The notes under the pieces were generated by a model. It made no database searches. It saw nothing but the letters and a program-made list of their open reading frames with translations, and was not told the origin of the DNA. Position numbers and translations under genes: made by a program. 64,000 nt of DNA, taken from contig NZ_JARKNA010000011.1 in NCBI RefSeq assembly GCF_029360765.1, positions 62,001 through 126,000 of the forward strand. The letters are read 5' to 3'. Shown here piece after piece: positions 1 through 9,724 of the stretch; position 1 is the stretch's first letter; every line of letters begins with the position of its first letter. This DNA is from Terrimonas pollutisoli. Lineage in GTDB: Bacteria > Bacteroidota > Bacteroidia > Chitinophagales > Chitinophagaceae.

Positions 1-386
1 ATAATTCCCTTTACTGCTGCATCGGGATGGGCTGATAAGTATTGAGAAGTCATTCGGCCACCAAAGGATTTTCCTGCCGCAAAAAGCGGGAGCTCCGGAA
101 ATAATTTCTGTGCATTAGCAATAGCTGATGCAATAGCTGCATGAGCCACCGCAGGTATATCGGGTCTTCCTTTTTTATTTTCAGCAAAGGGAAAATTAAA
201 ACGCAGCGTAGCGATGCCTTGTTCTGAAAGTAATTGCGCCAATGCTACCATGAAAGAATGATTCATACCAGCACCTGCACCATGTGCAAGGGTCATGATG
301 CATTTACTTTTTTCCGGAATAATACATTCGGCTGAAACAGTACCGATGGAAGGCGAAATTTTCAGCGATAAAGATTTCGTTTTCAT
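1..386 (-). CDS. alpha/beta hydrolase (KANL3/Tex30 or dienelactone-hydrolase-like), 3' end outside window
   Basis: The reading frame is open from an ATG at 386 down to the window edge, giving about 128 residues. Residues near 35 read LAHGAGAGMNH, which fits the oxyanion-hole strand of a small alpha/beta hydrolase. Near residue 110 is GKSFGGRM, a G-x-S-x-G nucleophile elbow. Together these match the KANL3/Tex30 dienelactone-hydrolase-like group, typically about 200-220 residues, so roughly the N-terminal 60 percent is present. The expected Asp and His of the triad lie outside. The substrate cannot be inferred, and no signal peptide is seen, so a cytoplasmic enzyme is likely. Confidence 0.8.
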   Translation of the reverse strand, partial: MKTKSLSLKISPSIGTVSAECIIPEKSKCIMTLAHGAGAGMNHSFMVALAQLLSEQGIATLRFNFPFAENKKGRPDIPAVAHAAIASAIANAQKLFPELPLFAAGKSFGGRMTSQYLSAHPDAAVKGI

Positions 387-610
387 TTGCTAATTTTTTA
401 AACCTGCAGTAAAAGTAAGAAGGATAATTATGCTGTCTCCTTAATACTGTTTATTGATGCTACATCTGCTTAGTACGGTCAAAGTCTGATGCCACCGGTG
501 TGGCGGTTAAACTTTCTCTTTTTCTGACAGACGGTCCGGGTTGTAAAAAAATTTTTTCGATTTTTAATACATGGAATTGGCAAACCAAAGGCAAGAAAAA
601 TTCATATTGA

Positions 611-874
611 ACAAGCGGAATTGTTTTTGGACTAACTGAGGCATTGTATGGAGAGATTACCATTGAAAATGGAAAAGTACAGAAATCAAATTTTCATGAT
701 TATCGGATGATGAGAATGAATGAAATGCCGGAGATAGAAGTGCATATGGTTCCCGGTTCCGGAAAAATGGGAGGCGCCGGGGAGCCGCGTGTTCCACCTG
801 TTGCACCGGCATTGGCCAATGCAATATTTGCTGCGACCGGAAAACGACTGAGAGATTTGCCGTTGCGGCTTTAA
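611..874 (+). pseudogene. C-terminal remnant of a xanthine dehydrogenase/IorB-type molybdopterin-binding subunit
   Basis: The frame reads SGIVFGLTEALYGEIT, then SNFHDYRMMRMNEMPEIE, then GGAGEPRVPPVAPALANA, and stops at 872-874. This is the well-known extreme C-terminus of the large molybdopterin-binding subunit (xanthine dehydrogenase or isoquinoline 1-oxidoreductase beta family, about 700-770 residues). Only about 85 residues remain. An in-frame TGA at 608-610 sits exactly where the family continues upstream, and an adjacent frame still gives family-like residues, suggesting a frameshift. No cofactor-binding core or FeS partner gene is in the window. It is a decaying fragment; the TTG at 644 would be only a fortuitous start. 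Confidence 0.7.
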
Positions 875-1107
875 AAATAAACATACAAAACCTGGTACTG
901 TTTTCGATTTATATACTGCGGTTATCCGCAGATATTAATGCAATGGGATGCAACTTGTTCTGTCAAAAAGGATACTTTAATATAAAATCTTATGGCCGGT
1001 CGGGATAATTTTTTCAATAAAAAATCGTTTAAGCAGGTTACTGAAAGATTTCAGCGGATCTATTAATACGCAACAATTCAAATAATAACTTCTTAACACA
1101 TTATACT

Positions 1108-1644
1108 ATGAAAAAAGCCTTCCTCCTATATCTATTGCCGGCTGTCCTACTATTTCTATCAGCCTGTTCAAAAAAATCAGATAGTGATCCAAATGACGAA
1201 ACAGCAGAGAATAGTTGGACCTTCACCGAGGGATCAAAAGTGTTTTCCGGATCATTTCTTTTTGGAACAGCCTCTCTCAACACAACAAAACAAGCAAATA
1301 ATACCTACACATTTACCATGTTAGGAGCAGAGAAAACTTCAGGGCACTTTTTTAATATAGCGTTGTCCCTTCTTGATCTCAATTTTACAACAAAGACCTA
1401 CCAATCGGGTATTGATGGCAACGATCATCTTAATGCATTTTATTATACAGAAACACCTGCAAGCGTAGACGATATTTATAAATCTTCTAACCTGGATCCC
1501 GGGCCGGTCATGAATTATACTATTACCGCTTATGATGCCACTAATGACGTTGTAACAATCACTTTCAGCGGACAGGCTCAATTATCTAACGGAAACTATG
1601 TACCTATTGCTAACGGAAAGCTTAAAGTCAAAATAGAACGCTGA
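1108..1644 (+). CDS. putative lipoprotein of unknown function
   Basis: The 178-residue protein begins with a lipoprotein signal peptide: Lys-Lys, a hydrophobic core, and lipobox LSAC with acylated Cys20. It should be anchored in the envelope. After a Ser/Asp/Asn-rich linker, the rest (about 35-178) alternates polar and hydrophobic residues, suggesting a small beta-sandwich; the C-terminus GKLKVKIER looks like a final strand. I do not recognise a named family, although small DUF-type calycin-like lipoproteins of Bacteroidota look similar. It stands alone, with more than 200 bases free upstream and a convergent AraC gene downstream. Confidence 0.75.
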   Translation: MKKAFLLYLLPAVLLFLSACSKKSDSDPNDETAENSWTFTEGSKVFSGSFLFGTASLNTTKQANNTYTFTMLGAEKTSGHFFNIALSLLDLNFTTKTYQSGIDGNDHLNAFYYTETPASVDDIYKSSNLDPGPVMNYTITAYDATNDVVTITFSGQAQLSNGNYVPIANGKLKVKIER

Positions 1645-1717
1645 TATAAATCTTACTTCAGTCAGTTTTCATCCAATAAATAAAGCAGGAAATATTGTAA
1701 CATAAATACCCGTAGCA

Positions 1718-2695
1718 CTACACGTTGCCCGGACTATATCCAAACATCTTCTTAAACGCATAGGAGAAACTGCTGAGGTTGTTGTAACCGATATGGTATG
1801 CTACTTCCGTAACATTCATGACCCGCTCTGCCAGCAGTTGTTTTGCCTGCTGCATACGTAGCTGGTGTATATCACCAAACACCGTGGTGCGGAAAAAATA
1901 TTTATACCCCTTCTTCAGCTTGTATTCATTAAGCCCGAACCGGCAGGTAAGCTTCCTAAGGCTTAGTGGCTCCAGGAAGGATGTTGCTATAAATTCTTTT
2001 ACAGCATACAGTTTCTCTTTGTCGGCTGCTGACCAATATTTTTCCGCAGCATTGGATTGCAGCGCATGCACCTGGTCCATTTGCAGCACAAACAGCTCAA
2101 GCAATTTGCTTTCAATAAAAATATAACGGGTAATGCCCTGGAAGGTACATTGCCGTATGGCCGTTATTAATTCCGCCATGCGCTGCTGCCAGCAGAGACC
2201 ACCTGCAGCGCCAAGGAAATGCGTCTTCTTTTGCACGTGTTTACAAAACAAACCAAGGGCGCCGGTTGGTTCATCTTCTGCCAAGCTGTTTAAATAATCA
2301 GGATGGTAGGTAATGGTACACGCATGGAACTGTGGCGAATGAATAGTATGTGTGCCGGAAAAATTGGTATTATACTGTATGTTGTGCTGCTGCCTGCCAA
2401 AATAGATAGGCTCCGCGAAGTTGTCGAAGCGGGACTCCACATCGCCACTCAGCACAAATACCGACTCGGCCGTTTCTTTCGGCACGGCATCATATAAACT
2501 GAAAGGTTGATCCGCTTCCATAAACAGTTCGGTAAACAGCATACCCGGTGTATTGATGGCATTCAGCTTACCTGTGGCAAGGCCGGGCTGTTGAAACTGT
2601 ACGGTGAAATGCGTATAGCGTTCACTGCTATGAACTAATTGCTGTTCCGTGGTACCGAAGTACTGGTCCCATTGAGTCAGATTGATTTTATCCAT
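1718..2695 (-). CDS. AraC-family transcriptional regulator
   Basis: The 325-residue protein ends with a two-helix-turn-helix AraC/XylS DNA-binding domain in about its last 100 residues, including the recognisable tail FSYAFKKMFGYSP. The N-terminal 200 residues form a ligand-sensing-like region without an obvious cupin metal motif. The gene is divergent from the membrane cupin gene starting at 2904, with a 208-base shared upstream region, so regulation of that neighbour is a reasonable inference. The effector is unknown. Confidence 0.88.
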   Translation of the reverse strand: MDKINLTQWDQYFGTTEQQLVHSSERYTHFTVQFQQPGLATGKLNAINTPGMLFTELFMEADQPFSLYDAVPKETAESVFVLSGDVESRFDNFAEPIYFGRQQHNIQYNTNFSGTHTIHSPQFHACTITYHPDYLNSLAEDEPTGALGLFCKHVQKKTHFLGAAGGLCWQQRMAELITAIRQCTFQGITRYIFIESKLLELFVLQMDQVHALQSNAAEKYWSAADKEKLYAVKEFIATSFLEPLSLRKLTCRFGLNEYKLKKGYKYFFRTTVFGDIHQLRMQQAKQLLAERVMNVTEVAYHIGYNNLSSFSYAFKKMFGYSPGNV

Positions 2696-2903
2696 TTTTC
2701 CTAAATCTTAATCCGTTGATCTAAACAGGCACGGCGCTGTCGTTGCTCAACTTTGCCTAAAACTAAAAGCAACATGAAATGAGCCAGGTTAATCCTCACC
2801 AACCGGGATGATTATTTGGCGAAACAAAGTTCGATGAGGCCAAAATAAAATAACAAATGAACTCATCAATTCCATATGGCCAAAAAACAATAATAAATAA
2901 CAT

Positions 2904-3698
2904 ATGAAAAACATGACTACCGATGCGGTACGTACTGGGGAAAAAGCTGGATTAACTGCACAAAAAAGCAAATGGAAATATAGGCTCTCGCTCCTGTTTT
3001 ATCCCATAGGTGTAGTACGTATTTGGCGTGGAAATGCCAGGTTATGGGTGAAACTGCTCTACAGCATACTCGTACTACCGGTCTTTTTACTCGTAGCAGC
3101 CTGGTTCGGCATTATTTTGTTTGCAACCTTTCTGCCAAAGCTTGATCGCACCACAGGCAACCGTGCCGATAAAACTATTTACAACCAGGCAGGCAATTAC
3201 TCGGCTACTTTTGTGCAAACAGGAACTGAAACAAACAATGCCTATGAACTCGTGCAGGTAGAACTGGAACCACACGGCGGCAACGACTGGCATTATCATA
3301 CCAGGTTTGTGGAGCAGTTTACCGTTGTAGAAGGCAGCATAAAAATTGGCAGGAATGGTGAGGAAATTGTACTGGATAAAGGGCAAACCACAATGGCGAA
3401 TAAAGAAGACATGCACTATTTTAAAAATGCCCTTGATCACAAATCAGTATTATTGGTAAAAGTGACGCCTGCCGGGGGACTGGAAAAAACACTAAGGGTC
3501 GCATATGGGCTCATGAATGATGGTTTGTTGAAAAACGATATGACTGAAAACCCCTGGCACATGTGCCTGTTGCTTGCCTACAGCGAATCATTCCTGCCCG
3601 GCATGCCCAACTGGTTCCAGGAGCCACTAATCAATGCGCTGGCTAAAATTGCACAATGGAAAGGTGAAGACAAAAGCCTGTATAAGTATTTTATGTAA
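2904..3698 (+). CDS. membrane-anchored cupin-domain protein
   Basis: The 264-residue protein has a basic N-terminus, a hydrophobic segment at about 50-78 predicted to cross the inner membrane, and a cupin fold at about 110-190. The cupin motif is clear: H130, H132 and E137 (WHYHTRFVEQF), then the second motif around DMHYFKNA. The C-terminal 70 residues have no motif I know. Cupins of this kind bind a metal, but whether this is an enzyme or a sensor cannot be told. Its start lies 208 bases from the divergent AraC gene, a probable regulator. Hydrophobic residues at 30-40 may mark a second membrane contact. Confidence 0.75.
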   Translation: MKNMTTDAVRTGEKAGLTAQKSKWKYRLSLLFYPIGVVRIWRGNARLWVKLLYSILVLPVFLLVAAWFGIILFATFLPKLDRTTGNRADKTIYNQAGNYSATFVQTGTETNNAYELVQVELEPHGGNDWHYHTRFVEQFTVVEGSIKIGRNGEEIVLDKGQTTMANKEDMHYFKNALDHKSVLLVKVTPAGGLEKTLRVAYGLMNDGLLKNDMTENPWHMCLLLAYSESFLPGMPNWFQEPLINALAKIAQWKGEDKSLYKYFM

Positions 3699-4051
3699 AC
3701 AGGGGATGTTGTGGAAACAATCCAGGCATTGGAAGATTTCTTTTGATTGTGGTGATGTGTGGTTCCTTAACCTTAGTAGAAGACCATTCTTTGTTTTTTG
3801 AAACCTTATTACCTTATTGAGCTAATAAGGTTGGGATACAGATGAGGATTATTTGCTACTAAGGTTTTTACAAAATGGGATCGTCTGTTTGGTATGATCT
3901 TTATCCACGGTACGACGAGTGCCGTAAGACCATGCACAATTGCTATCCGACATTCGCCTGAGACATTGGTGAAAAAGGGAACAATCGGCGGGGAAGCAGG
4001 ACTAAGTTCCCGGCAGAGAAATAGTACTTTTGATATAGGAAACAGTAAGCC
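3699..4051. other. 353-base intergenic region without a recognised gene
   Basis: No open frame with coding character and no strong hairpin terminator were found here. The stretch separates two same-strand genes that look functionally unrelated. A/G-rich sequence just before 4052 could serve as the ribosome-binding region of the following gene. Confidence 0.5.
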
Positions 4052-4867
4052 ATGAAAATTGAAATATCCATTTCAATATTTCTATTTGTCACCATCACTG
4101 CGTCCTTTTCTCAAACCTCAATTAAGCGACAGCAAGAGTCTTTTCCAAAAAATACATGGTATTTTACCTTCGGCTGGCATCGTGCTTATTATACTAACAG
4201 CACAATCCATTTCAAAGATTTCAAAACCGCCAATTACGATTTCAAACTGGTAAAAGCAAAGGCCATTGATGATAATGACCTGCACATTGGCCGCGGCATT
4301 GATGCACCGCAGTATTCAGTACGCCTGGGTTTGTTTTTTAAAAATAAACCCAACACAGGCATTGAAATCAATTTTGACCATGCAAAATATATTCTGAAAC
4401 AGGGACAGCGGGTTCATATCGAAGGAATCATTAACGGAAAATATTTGAATAAAGACACCGTGGTACATCCGGAGTTTATAGAATACGAACATACCGATGG
4501 CGCCAATTACTGGATAATTAATGTGGTGAAACGAAAAAAAATATGGCAAAGTAACCATCAAAAATACCAGCTTGATATTTTATTAAAACCAGGAATCGGT
4601 TTGGTTATTCCGCGTTCAGATACGCGGTTGTTTGGCAAACCACGTAATGACAAATATCATGTTTCGGGCTATGTGGCTGGTGTGGAAAGTGGCTTGCATG
4701 CTGTGTTATTCAAAAGCCTGGTTGCTGAATTTACTTTTAAAGGTGCTTATGCAAATTATACCGATATATTGCTGTATGGAAGTGGACGTGCCCGTCAGCA
4801 TTGGTGGTCTTACCAGTATATTATGCTGGTTGGCTACCAACTCAGTTCTACCAGTGAAAAGAAATAA
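4052..4867 (+). CDS. exported beta-barrel-like protein of unknown function
   Basis: The 271-residue protein has a signal peptide of about 20 residues ending near ASFSQTS. The mature part is rich in aromatic residues and amphipathic strands with alternating Gly and Tyr, for example YFTFGWHRAYYTN at the N-terminus and YQYIMLVGYQLSS at the C-terminus. This pattern suggests an outer-membrane beta-barrel of about 8-10 strands. No specific family is recognised. Start ATG at 4052 directly precedes the signal peptide. It is followed by a convergent gene with about 125 bases between them. Confidence 0.7.
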   Translation: MKIEISISIFLFVTITASFSQTSIKRQQESFPKNTWYFTFGWHRAYYTNSTIHFKDFKTANYDFKLVKAKAIDDNDLHIGRGIDAPQYSVRLGLFFKNKPNTGIEINFDHAKYILKQGQRVHIEGIINGKYLNKDTVVHPEFIEYEHTDGANYWIINVVKRKKIWQSNHQKYQLDILLKPGIGLVIPRSDTRLFGKPRNDKYHVSGYVAGVESGLHAVLFKSLVAEFTFKGAYANYTDILLYGSGRARQHWWSYQYIMLVGYQLSSTSEKK

Positions 4868-4993
4868 TATTTATACCGGCAGGTGTTTTTTCCACCCGCC
4901 AGGATCCGTAGGTTGATCACGATGAGGAGAAAGAAATCCGTCCTGCACTTGCAAAGACGGAATTCCGTCTATAGAACCACGCCAAAGGAATAT

Positions 4994-5767
4994 TTACTTA
5001 GCACGGTTCACTTCCACCAATATCGCTTTCAGGGTTGTAGTGCCAACATTCTTCACGCTGTGTGTATCCGCAGCACCTATCGCTGTCATCCCTTTTTTAA
5101 ATTCCATCACATTTTTTGTCCCGTCCTTTCCTGTAAACTCGCCTTTTCCTCCTTCTATCACATAAAGTGCATTGTCAGGATGGGAATGCATAGCAGATGA
5201 CTGGCCCGGCTTATAGCTAATTTCAAGCACCCTTATACCCAATGTATCATTTTTCAATTTGTACAAGGTCGGAGCTACTTTTGTTGCATCCAGTGTTGCA
5301 TCCTGCGAGGTGGTTTGCATCGGGCGGTTCACTTCTACCAGTATTACCTTAAGGGTTGTTTTGCCTGCATTTTTCACACTGTGTACTTCACCGGGTCTTA
5401 CTAAGCTTGTGCCCGTTTTCATTTCATTCTCCATTTTAGTCCCGTCTTTTCCATAAAACGCTACCGTACCACCTGCTGCCGCATAAGCGGCCAGATCAGG
5501 ATGAGAATGCAGAGCAGATGAATCGCCGGGTTTGTAAGTGACTTCGACAATTCGTATGCCCATTGTATCATTTAATATTTTATAAAGATCAGGAGCTGCT
5601 TTTACTGCATCCATTACTGCATCTTGTGCGACGGGTTCGGCAGTCGCTGTTTGGGTGGTGTCGGTTGTTTCGGCTGGCGCTTCTTTTTTGTCAGGTCCCT
5701 TGCAGGCAGCAAGGATCAATAAGAGGGCTACCGTTAATATAAAATGGCTTTTGTCTATCTTTTGCAT
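4994..5767 (-). CDS. two-cupin lipoprotein
   Basis: The 257-residue protein starts with a lipoprotein signal (lipobox LAAC, Cys22) and a Glu/Ala/Thr-rich linker to about residue 48. It then has two homologous cupin units, about 49-149 and 157-257. Each carries the metal-binding stretch HSHPD (87-91 and 194-198) and a second motif EVHS or DTHS. Both units share LxND(T)xGIR, KDGTK and LVEVNR, showing an internal duplication. The first unit has AAYAAAGG where the second has ALYVIEGG, so it has diverged. It probably faces the periplasm or surface; no substrate is known. Confidence 0.8.
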   Translation of the reverse strand: MQKIDKSHFILTVALLLILAACKGPDKKEAPAETTDTTQTATAEPVAQDAVMDAVKAAPDLYKILNDTMGIRIVEVTYKPGDSSALHSHPDLAAYAAAGGTVAFYGKDGTKMENEMKTGTSLVRPGEVHSVKNAGKTTLKVILVEVNRPMQTTSQDATLDATKVAPTLYKLKNDTLGIRVLEISYKPGQSSAMHSHPDNALYVIEGGKGEFTGKDGTKNVMEFKKGMTAIGAADTHSVKNVGTTTLKAILVEVNRAK

Positions 5768-5849
5768 ACATACTTTTTTACTGAATGATAAATGAGGCAG
5801 GACTAATAGTTAGTGCGGGAGTAGGATCACTGGTATATCCAGGGTGTAA

Positions 5850-6611
5850 TTAATTTACTGCAAGTTCAGGTCTAATACTACCTGAAATTTCTTCCATTTT
5901 TGAAATATTTTTCATCATTTCCCCAAACACCTTACCTGCTTCTTCACCCAACAACTTATCATTTTCTGCATTCATGGTCTCATACGCCATTACATCTTTA
6001 GCCGCCAGGGCAACCAGGAAATAATCTCCCCCGGATCCGAATCCGCTTCTATAGATCCTATATTCCATTTTTGAACCTTTCTTTTGAAACATGTCTTTTA
6101 TAGCCTTCAAACTGGCAACCAGTTTTTCTTCCTGCTGTGGCGTATAACGGAGATAATAGAAGCGCCGGTAATTTTTTCCCTCCGGAGTCTGGGTGATGCC
6201 TCCGGGCATATAAGTGAGTTCTTTGTCCAGTCTTAGAACATAGTCAAAATGCTTATCGTAACATTTACTAAACCGCTTAAAAAGATCACCAAATTTATCG
6301 GCGCCCATTTTATCTCTCAGCGATTTCCAGCTATCCTTATCCAGTTCGGCCATATTGGCAAGGGGGTATAAATACAGGTACCTGAAATCAGATGTGACTG
6401 CTGTAATCCATTTTAGTTCCTGGATATTGTACTTTTTGACGTTGGCCACCAGTTCCTTTACGGTAGCTTCGTATTCATTAACCATGGAAGGCAATACTAC
6501 ATCTTCGTGCACTCCGTAAGATTGAAAATTTTCATTTCCCTGGGCATTAAGCACGAAAGCGGAAGAAACAGCCATGACAAATGCAAGCAACATGATTTTT
6601 AGCTTTTTCAT
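5850..6611 (-). CDS. secreted protein of unknown function
   Basis: I place the start at the ATG at 6611, because it begins MKKLKIMLLAF, a standard signal peptide cleaved near LNAQ; an upstream ATG at 6659 would add 16 charged residues before it. The mature part of about 230 residues is charged and mostly helical in appearance, with KWITAVTSDFRYLYLYPL near residue 65 and FGSGGDYFLVALAAKD near 190. The pattern of paired segments recalls NIPSNAP or dimeric alpha/beta-barrel proteins, but I cannot support that assignment. It is monocistronic. Confidence 0.72.
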   Translation of the reverse strand: MKKLKIMLLAFVMAVSSAFVLNAQGNENFQSYGVHEDVVLPSMVNEYEATVKELVANVKKYNIQELKWITAVTSDFRYLYLYPLANMAELDKDSWKSLRDKMGADKFGDLFKRFSKCYDKHFDYVLRLDKELTYMPGGITQTPEGKNYRRFYYLRYTPQQEEKLVASLKAIKDMFQKKGSKMEYRIYRSGFGSGGDYFLVALAAKDVMAYETMNAENDKLLGEEAGKVFGEMMKNISKMEEISGSIRPELAVN

Positions 6612-7145
6612 ATATGAAAGTTTTGGTGAAAAATCTTTTGAATGTTCGATCACTTGCACCGGAAAAAATCAATTGTCTGGAAGGGAACTGATCAGGTAAA
6701 CAACAAGCAGCTGAAGCATTTACTGAACAACAGAATAAATAACTGGTCTGGCAGAATAATAAATCCGGTATTAAAATTATGAATCTGTTTCCAGATTTGA
6801 TTAAATAGGTGCATTGGGTTCATTCCAGATTGTCGCAGCGTTGCTGCCCTACGCAATAATAATATAGGATAATTACATAAGACCTCCGCCGGTCCGAAGG
6901 ACTCCGGACTCTTTCGGAGAGGGGTTAAAGCATCTTCGTATAAAAAACTTTCGGGTGGGCCTGACGATAAATGTCTGGCTCCGAGCGAAGCGTCGGAGGT
7001 GGGTTTTGAATGGCGACAATTCGGAATGCACCCAGTGAAAACCCCTAAAAGGTCAAAAAAAACTTATCTTTAAATACCATACCTCCGGATATTCCAATGC
7101 TTACTTCCGTACACTATCTTTTTTCAGCATTTGAACCACTGCCAA
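6612..7145. other. 534-base divergent intergenic region with a structured GC-rich block
   Basis: The first 220 bases are AT-rich and hold the divergent upstream sequences. Bases 6882-7000 are much richer in G and C and contain nested inverted repeats: ACCTCCG at 6882 matches CGGAGGT at 6994, and TCCGAA/TTCGGA pair inside. No gene is visible. A weak -7-like element (TTATCTTTA) lies near 7065 before the cyclase gene. Confidence 0.45.
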
Positions 7146-9086
7146 ATGTCCAACATACACCAGCTTGCCGCTATTGTATTTACTGATATTGTCGGTTATA
7201 CCGCCATGATGCAGGAGGATGAGAATATGGCGGTAGAAAACATTAATCGCTTCCGGCAGGCCATTCAAATAAAAATTGAAGAATACAATGGAACTATCAT
7301 TCAATACTACGGTGATGGATGTTTAATGCTGTTTAACAGCTCAGTAAATGCAGTGCTATTTGCGAAGAGCCTTCAAAAAGATTTTAATGTCTCACCATAC
7401 TTACCTGTGCGTATCGGCATTCATATGGGCGATGTGCTTGTAAAAGAAGGAAACATCTTTGGGGATGTGGTAAACATTGCAGCCCGTATTCAGGCCCTGG
7501 CACCGGAGGGTCGCATCTATGTTTCAGAAACCGTATATGAGAATACAAAAAATAAAAAAGAAGCCGACAGTCGCTTTGTACAGCAGGTAATGTTGAAAAA
7601 TGTTCAAACACCTGTAGGAATTTATGAAGTGATAATGGATGGTGATGAGAAAGCATTTTCTTTAAGCCATTTTGAGAAATACAATTATTCTCCCGCTGTT
7701 TCCACAAATAGTATTGCGGTCTTGCCGTTTTTGAATATCAGCGGCGATCCGGAACAAGAATATTTTAGTGAGGGCATGGCTGATGAAATAATTAACTCCC
7801 TAACGCATTTAGAGGATTTAAAAGTGGCCGGCCGGATATCTTCTCTACACGTTAAGAATAATAACGAAAATGTAAGGGAGCTGGGAAAAAAACTCGGCGT
7901 CAACTCTGTTCTCGAGGGCAGCATTCGCAAGCAGGGCAGCCGTATTCGTATTACCGCGCAATTGGTCAATGTTGAAGATGGCTTCCACCTCTGGTCTGAG
8001 AAATACGATCGTGAAATGAATGACATCTTCGCGATACAGGACGAGATCGCTCTATCTATAACGGAGAAACTAAGCATTGTCTTATTGAAGCGGGACAGGG
8101 ATAAGATCACTAAAATTCATACGGCTGACCCGGAAGCCTACGAATTATATTTAAAGGGACGTTTTCATCTAAACCGGCGCGGCGCTTCTATCGTATCTGC
8201 TATGCAGTATTTTCTAAAAGCTATTGATATAGATCCGGATTTTGCCCTCGCCTACACGGGCTATGCAGACGCAAATTTATTACTTGGCAATTATGGCCTG
8301 GCCGCACCCAAACTAATAATGCCAGGAGCAAAGGAAGCCGCTGAAAAAGCCATTCAACTGGATCCGACACTTGCTGAGCCGTATTGCTCGCTTGGATTTT
8401 ACTATACCCTTTTTGAATGGAACTGGGTAGAAGCAAAGAAAAATTTTCTAAAATCGCTGGAGATAAATCCCCGGTACACGCAGGCGCATTCATGGTACGG
8501 CTGGAATCTTGTAACTATGGTTGAAGGCAAATTTGAGGAAGGGGAAAAACATGGGGAGGCACTTATAAAACTCGAGCCGCTTAACGGGTCTTATTATGGT
8601 ACTTTCTCCTTAACACTTTATACCATTGGCAAACTGAAAAAGGCTCTTGAGATTTGCAGGGCAGGTATTGAACTGGATGGGAACTCATTTATCTGTCTGA
8701 TATCAGAAGGAAATATACTTTTGGAAATGGGTCGATATGAGGAGTCTATTTCTTCGTTTGAAAAGGCTATAAAAATTTCCAACAGGCATCATTTTGCCGT
8801 AAATGGTCTTATCTGGAATTATTGCCTCATGGGTGATATGGAAAAGGCCAATGCCCTGATGAATGAATTAAAGGAAAGATCGGAAAAGGAATATCTCGCA
8901 AAAACATTTACCGCCTTGTCCCTTGCATACCTGGGCAATTTCGATGAAGCTTTTGATTACCTGGAAAAGGCTTATATCGACCGTGATCCGATATTGCTTA
9001 ATATCAGGTACGATAAATGGGGGCCTGCCGAATTTAGAAATGATCCCCGGTTTTTAAATATTTTAGATAAGGTTGGTTATCCCTAA
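7146..9086 (+). CDS. class III adenylate/guanylate cyclase with TolB/FlgO-like and TPR domains
   Basis: The chosen ATG at 7146 places the usual MSNIHQLAAIVFTDIVGYT at the N-terminus; a TTG at 7131 only adds five residues. The cyclase domain covers about 1-165, with metal-binding D14 and D57 (YYGDG) and transition-state N100/R104 (VNIAARI), so it should be active. A TolB/FlgO-like N-domain follows at about 195-320 (SIAVLPFLNISGDPEQEYFS and SVLEGSIRKQG). Tetratricopeptide repeats fill about 340-646. This soluble cyclase-TPR architecture is frequent in Bacteroidota and is presumed to link cyclic-nucleotide synthesis to protein partners. Confidence 0.92.
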   Translation: MSNIHQLAAIVFTDIVGYTAMMQEDENMAVENINRFRQAIQIKIEEYNGTIIQYYGDGCLMLFNSSVNAVLFAKSLQKDFNVSPYLPVRIGIHMGDVLVKEGNIFGDVVNIAARIQALAPEGRIYVSETVYENTKNKKEADSRFVQQVMLKNVQTPVGIYEVIMDGDEKAFSLSHFEKYNYSPAVSTNSIAVLPFLNISGDPEQEYFSEGMADEIINSLTHLEDLKVAGRISSLHVKNNNENVRELGKKLGVNSVLEGSIRKQGSRIRITAQLVNVEDGFHLWSEKYDREMNDIFAIQDEIALSITEKLSIVLLKRDRDKITKIHTADPEAYELYLKGRFHLNRRGASIVSAMQYFLKAIDIDPDFALAYTGYADANLLLGNYGLAAPKLIMPGAKEAAEKAIQLDPTLAEPYCSLGFYYTLFEWNWVEAKKNFLKSLEINPRYTQAHSWYGWNLVTMVEGKFEEGEKHGEALIKLEPLNGSYYGTFSLTLYTIGKLKKALEICRAGIELDGNSFICLISEGNILLEMGRYEESISSFEKAIKISNRHHFAVNGLIWNYCLMGDMEKANALMNELKERSEKEYLAKTFTALSLAYLGNFDEAFDYLEKAYIDRDPILLNIRYDKWGPAEFRNDPRFLNILDKVGYP

Positions 9087-9175
9087 TCAGGGTCAACTGT
9101 TGAACTTTCTCTTATTTGTTAAAGACTGCTGCAGATGATTTTTTACCGACCGCAAACTTCATCATATTTAACCAA

Positions 9176-9724
9176 CTACCGGGGCGAAGTCTGTACATCC
9201 CATTGTACATTAATATGGTGCTTTGCAGCGAATGATTTTCCTGCATCTGTCAGTTTGTCGAACAACTTTACAAATTTTGGATAATGTTTGTCGGAAATAT
9301 ATTTTACAAGCAAATCAATTTTTTCCCTCGGAGCATTCTCATCGTATAACGCAGCAAGCTGGCTGTATTCATTTTTGTATACCGGCAACACATAATCATA
9401 CAAGGCAATAGATGCCTTCAGCATATTACGGGTATCGTCTGTTTCGTTTAACTTTTTAAGCTTTCCCCTGTTCTCTTCGATAAACTGTATTTTCCCGTCG
9501 ATCACTTCTTTTCGTTTCATTGGGGCGATTTTGTCCTTATCACCATCGATCATTTTTACTGATGGGGTTTCTAATTCCCGTTGTATACCCGTACCGGCAA
9601 AGCCGTGCAGCCTGTTACAGTTGAGCACAGCAATGTCAAAATATTTTTCAGGCGTTACACTATTACAGCTTATAAACGGTGCACAGCAACCAAACAGGTA
9701 AAAGAAGAATAATAATTTTCTCAT
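9176..9724 (-). CDS. putative lipoprotein, helical
   Basis: The 182-residue protein has a lipoprotein signal with FISC at Cys20. The mature region is highly charged and helical in appearance, with many Lys/Glu heptad-like positions between 70 and 175. I recognise no family. It converges with the cyclase gene, and its start lies 176 bases from the divergent fusion gene at 9901. A role in the envelope is all that can be inferred. Confidence 0.7.
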   Translation of the reverse strand: MRKLLFFFYLFGCCAPFISCNSVTPEKYFDIAVLNCNRLHGFAGTGIQRELETPSVKMIDGDKDKIAPMKRKEVIDGKIQFIEENRGKLKKLNETDDTRNMLKASIALYDYVLPVYKNEYSQLAALYDENAPREKIDLLVKYISDKHYPKFVKLFDKLTDAGKSFAAKHHINVQWDVQTSPR

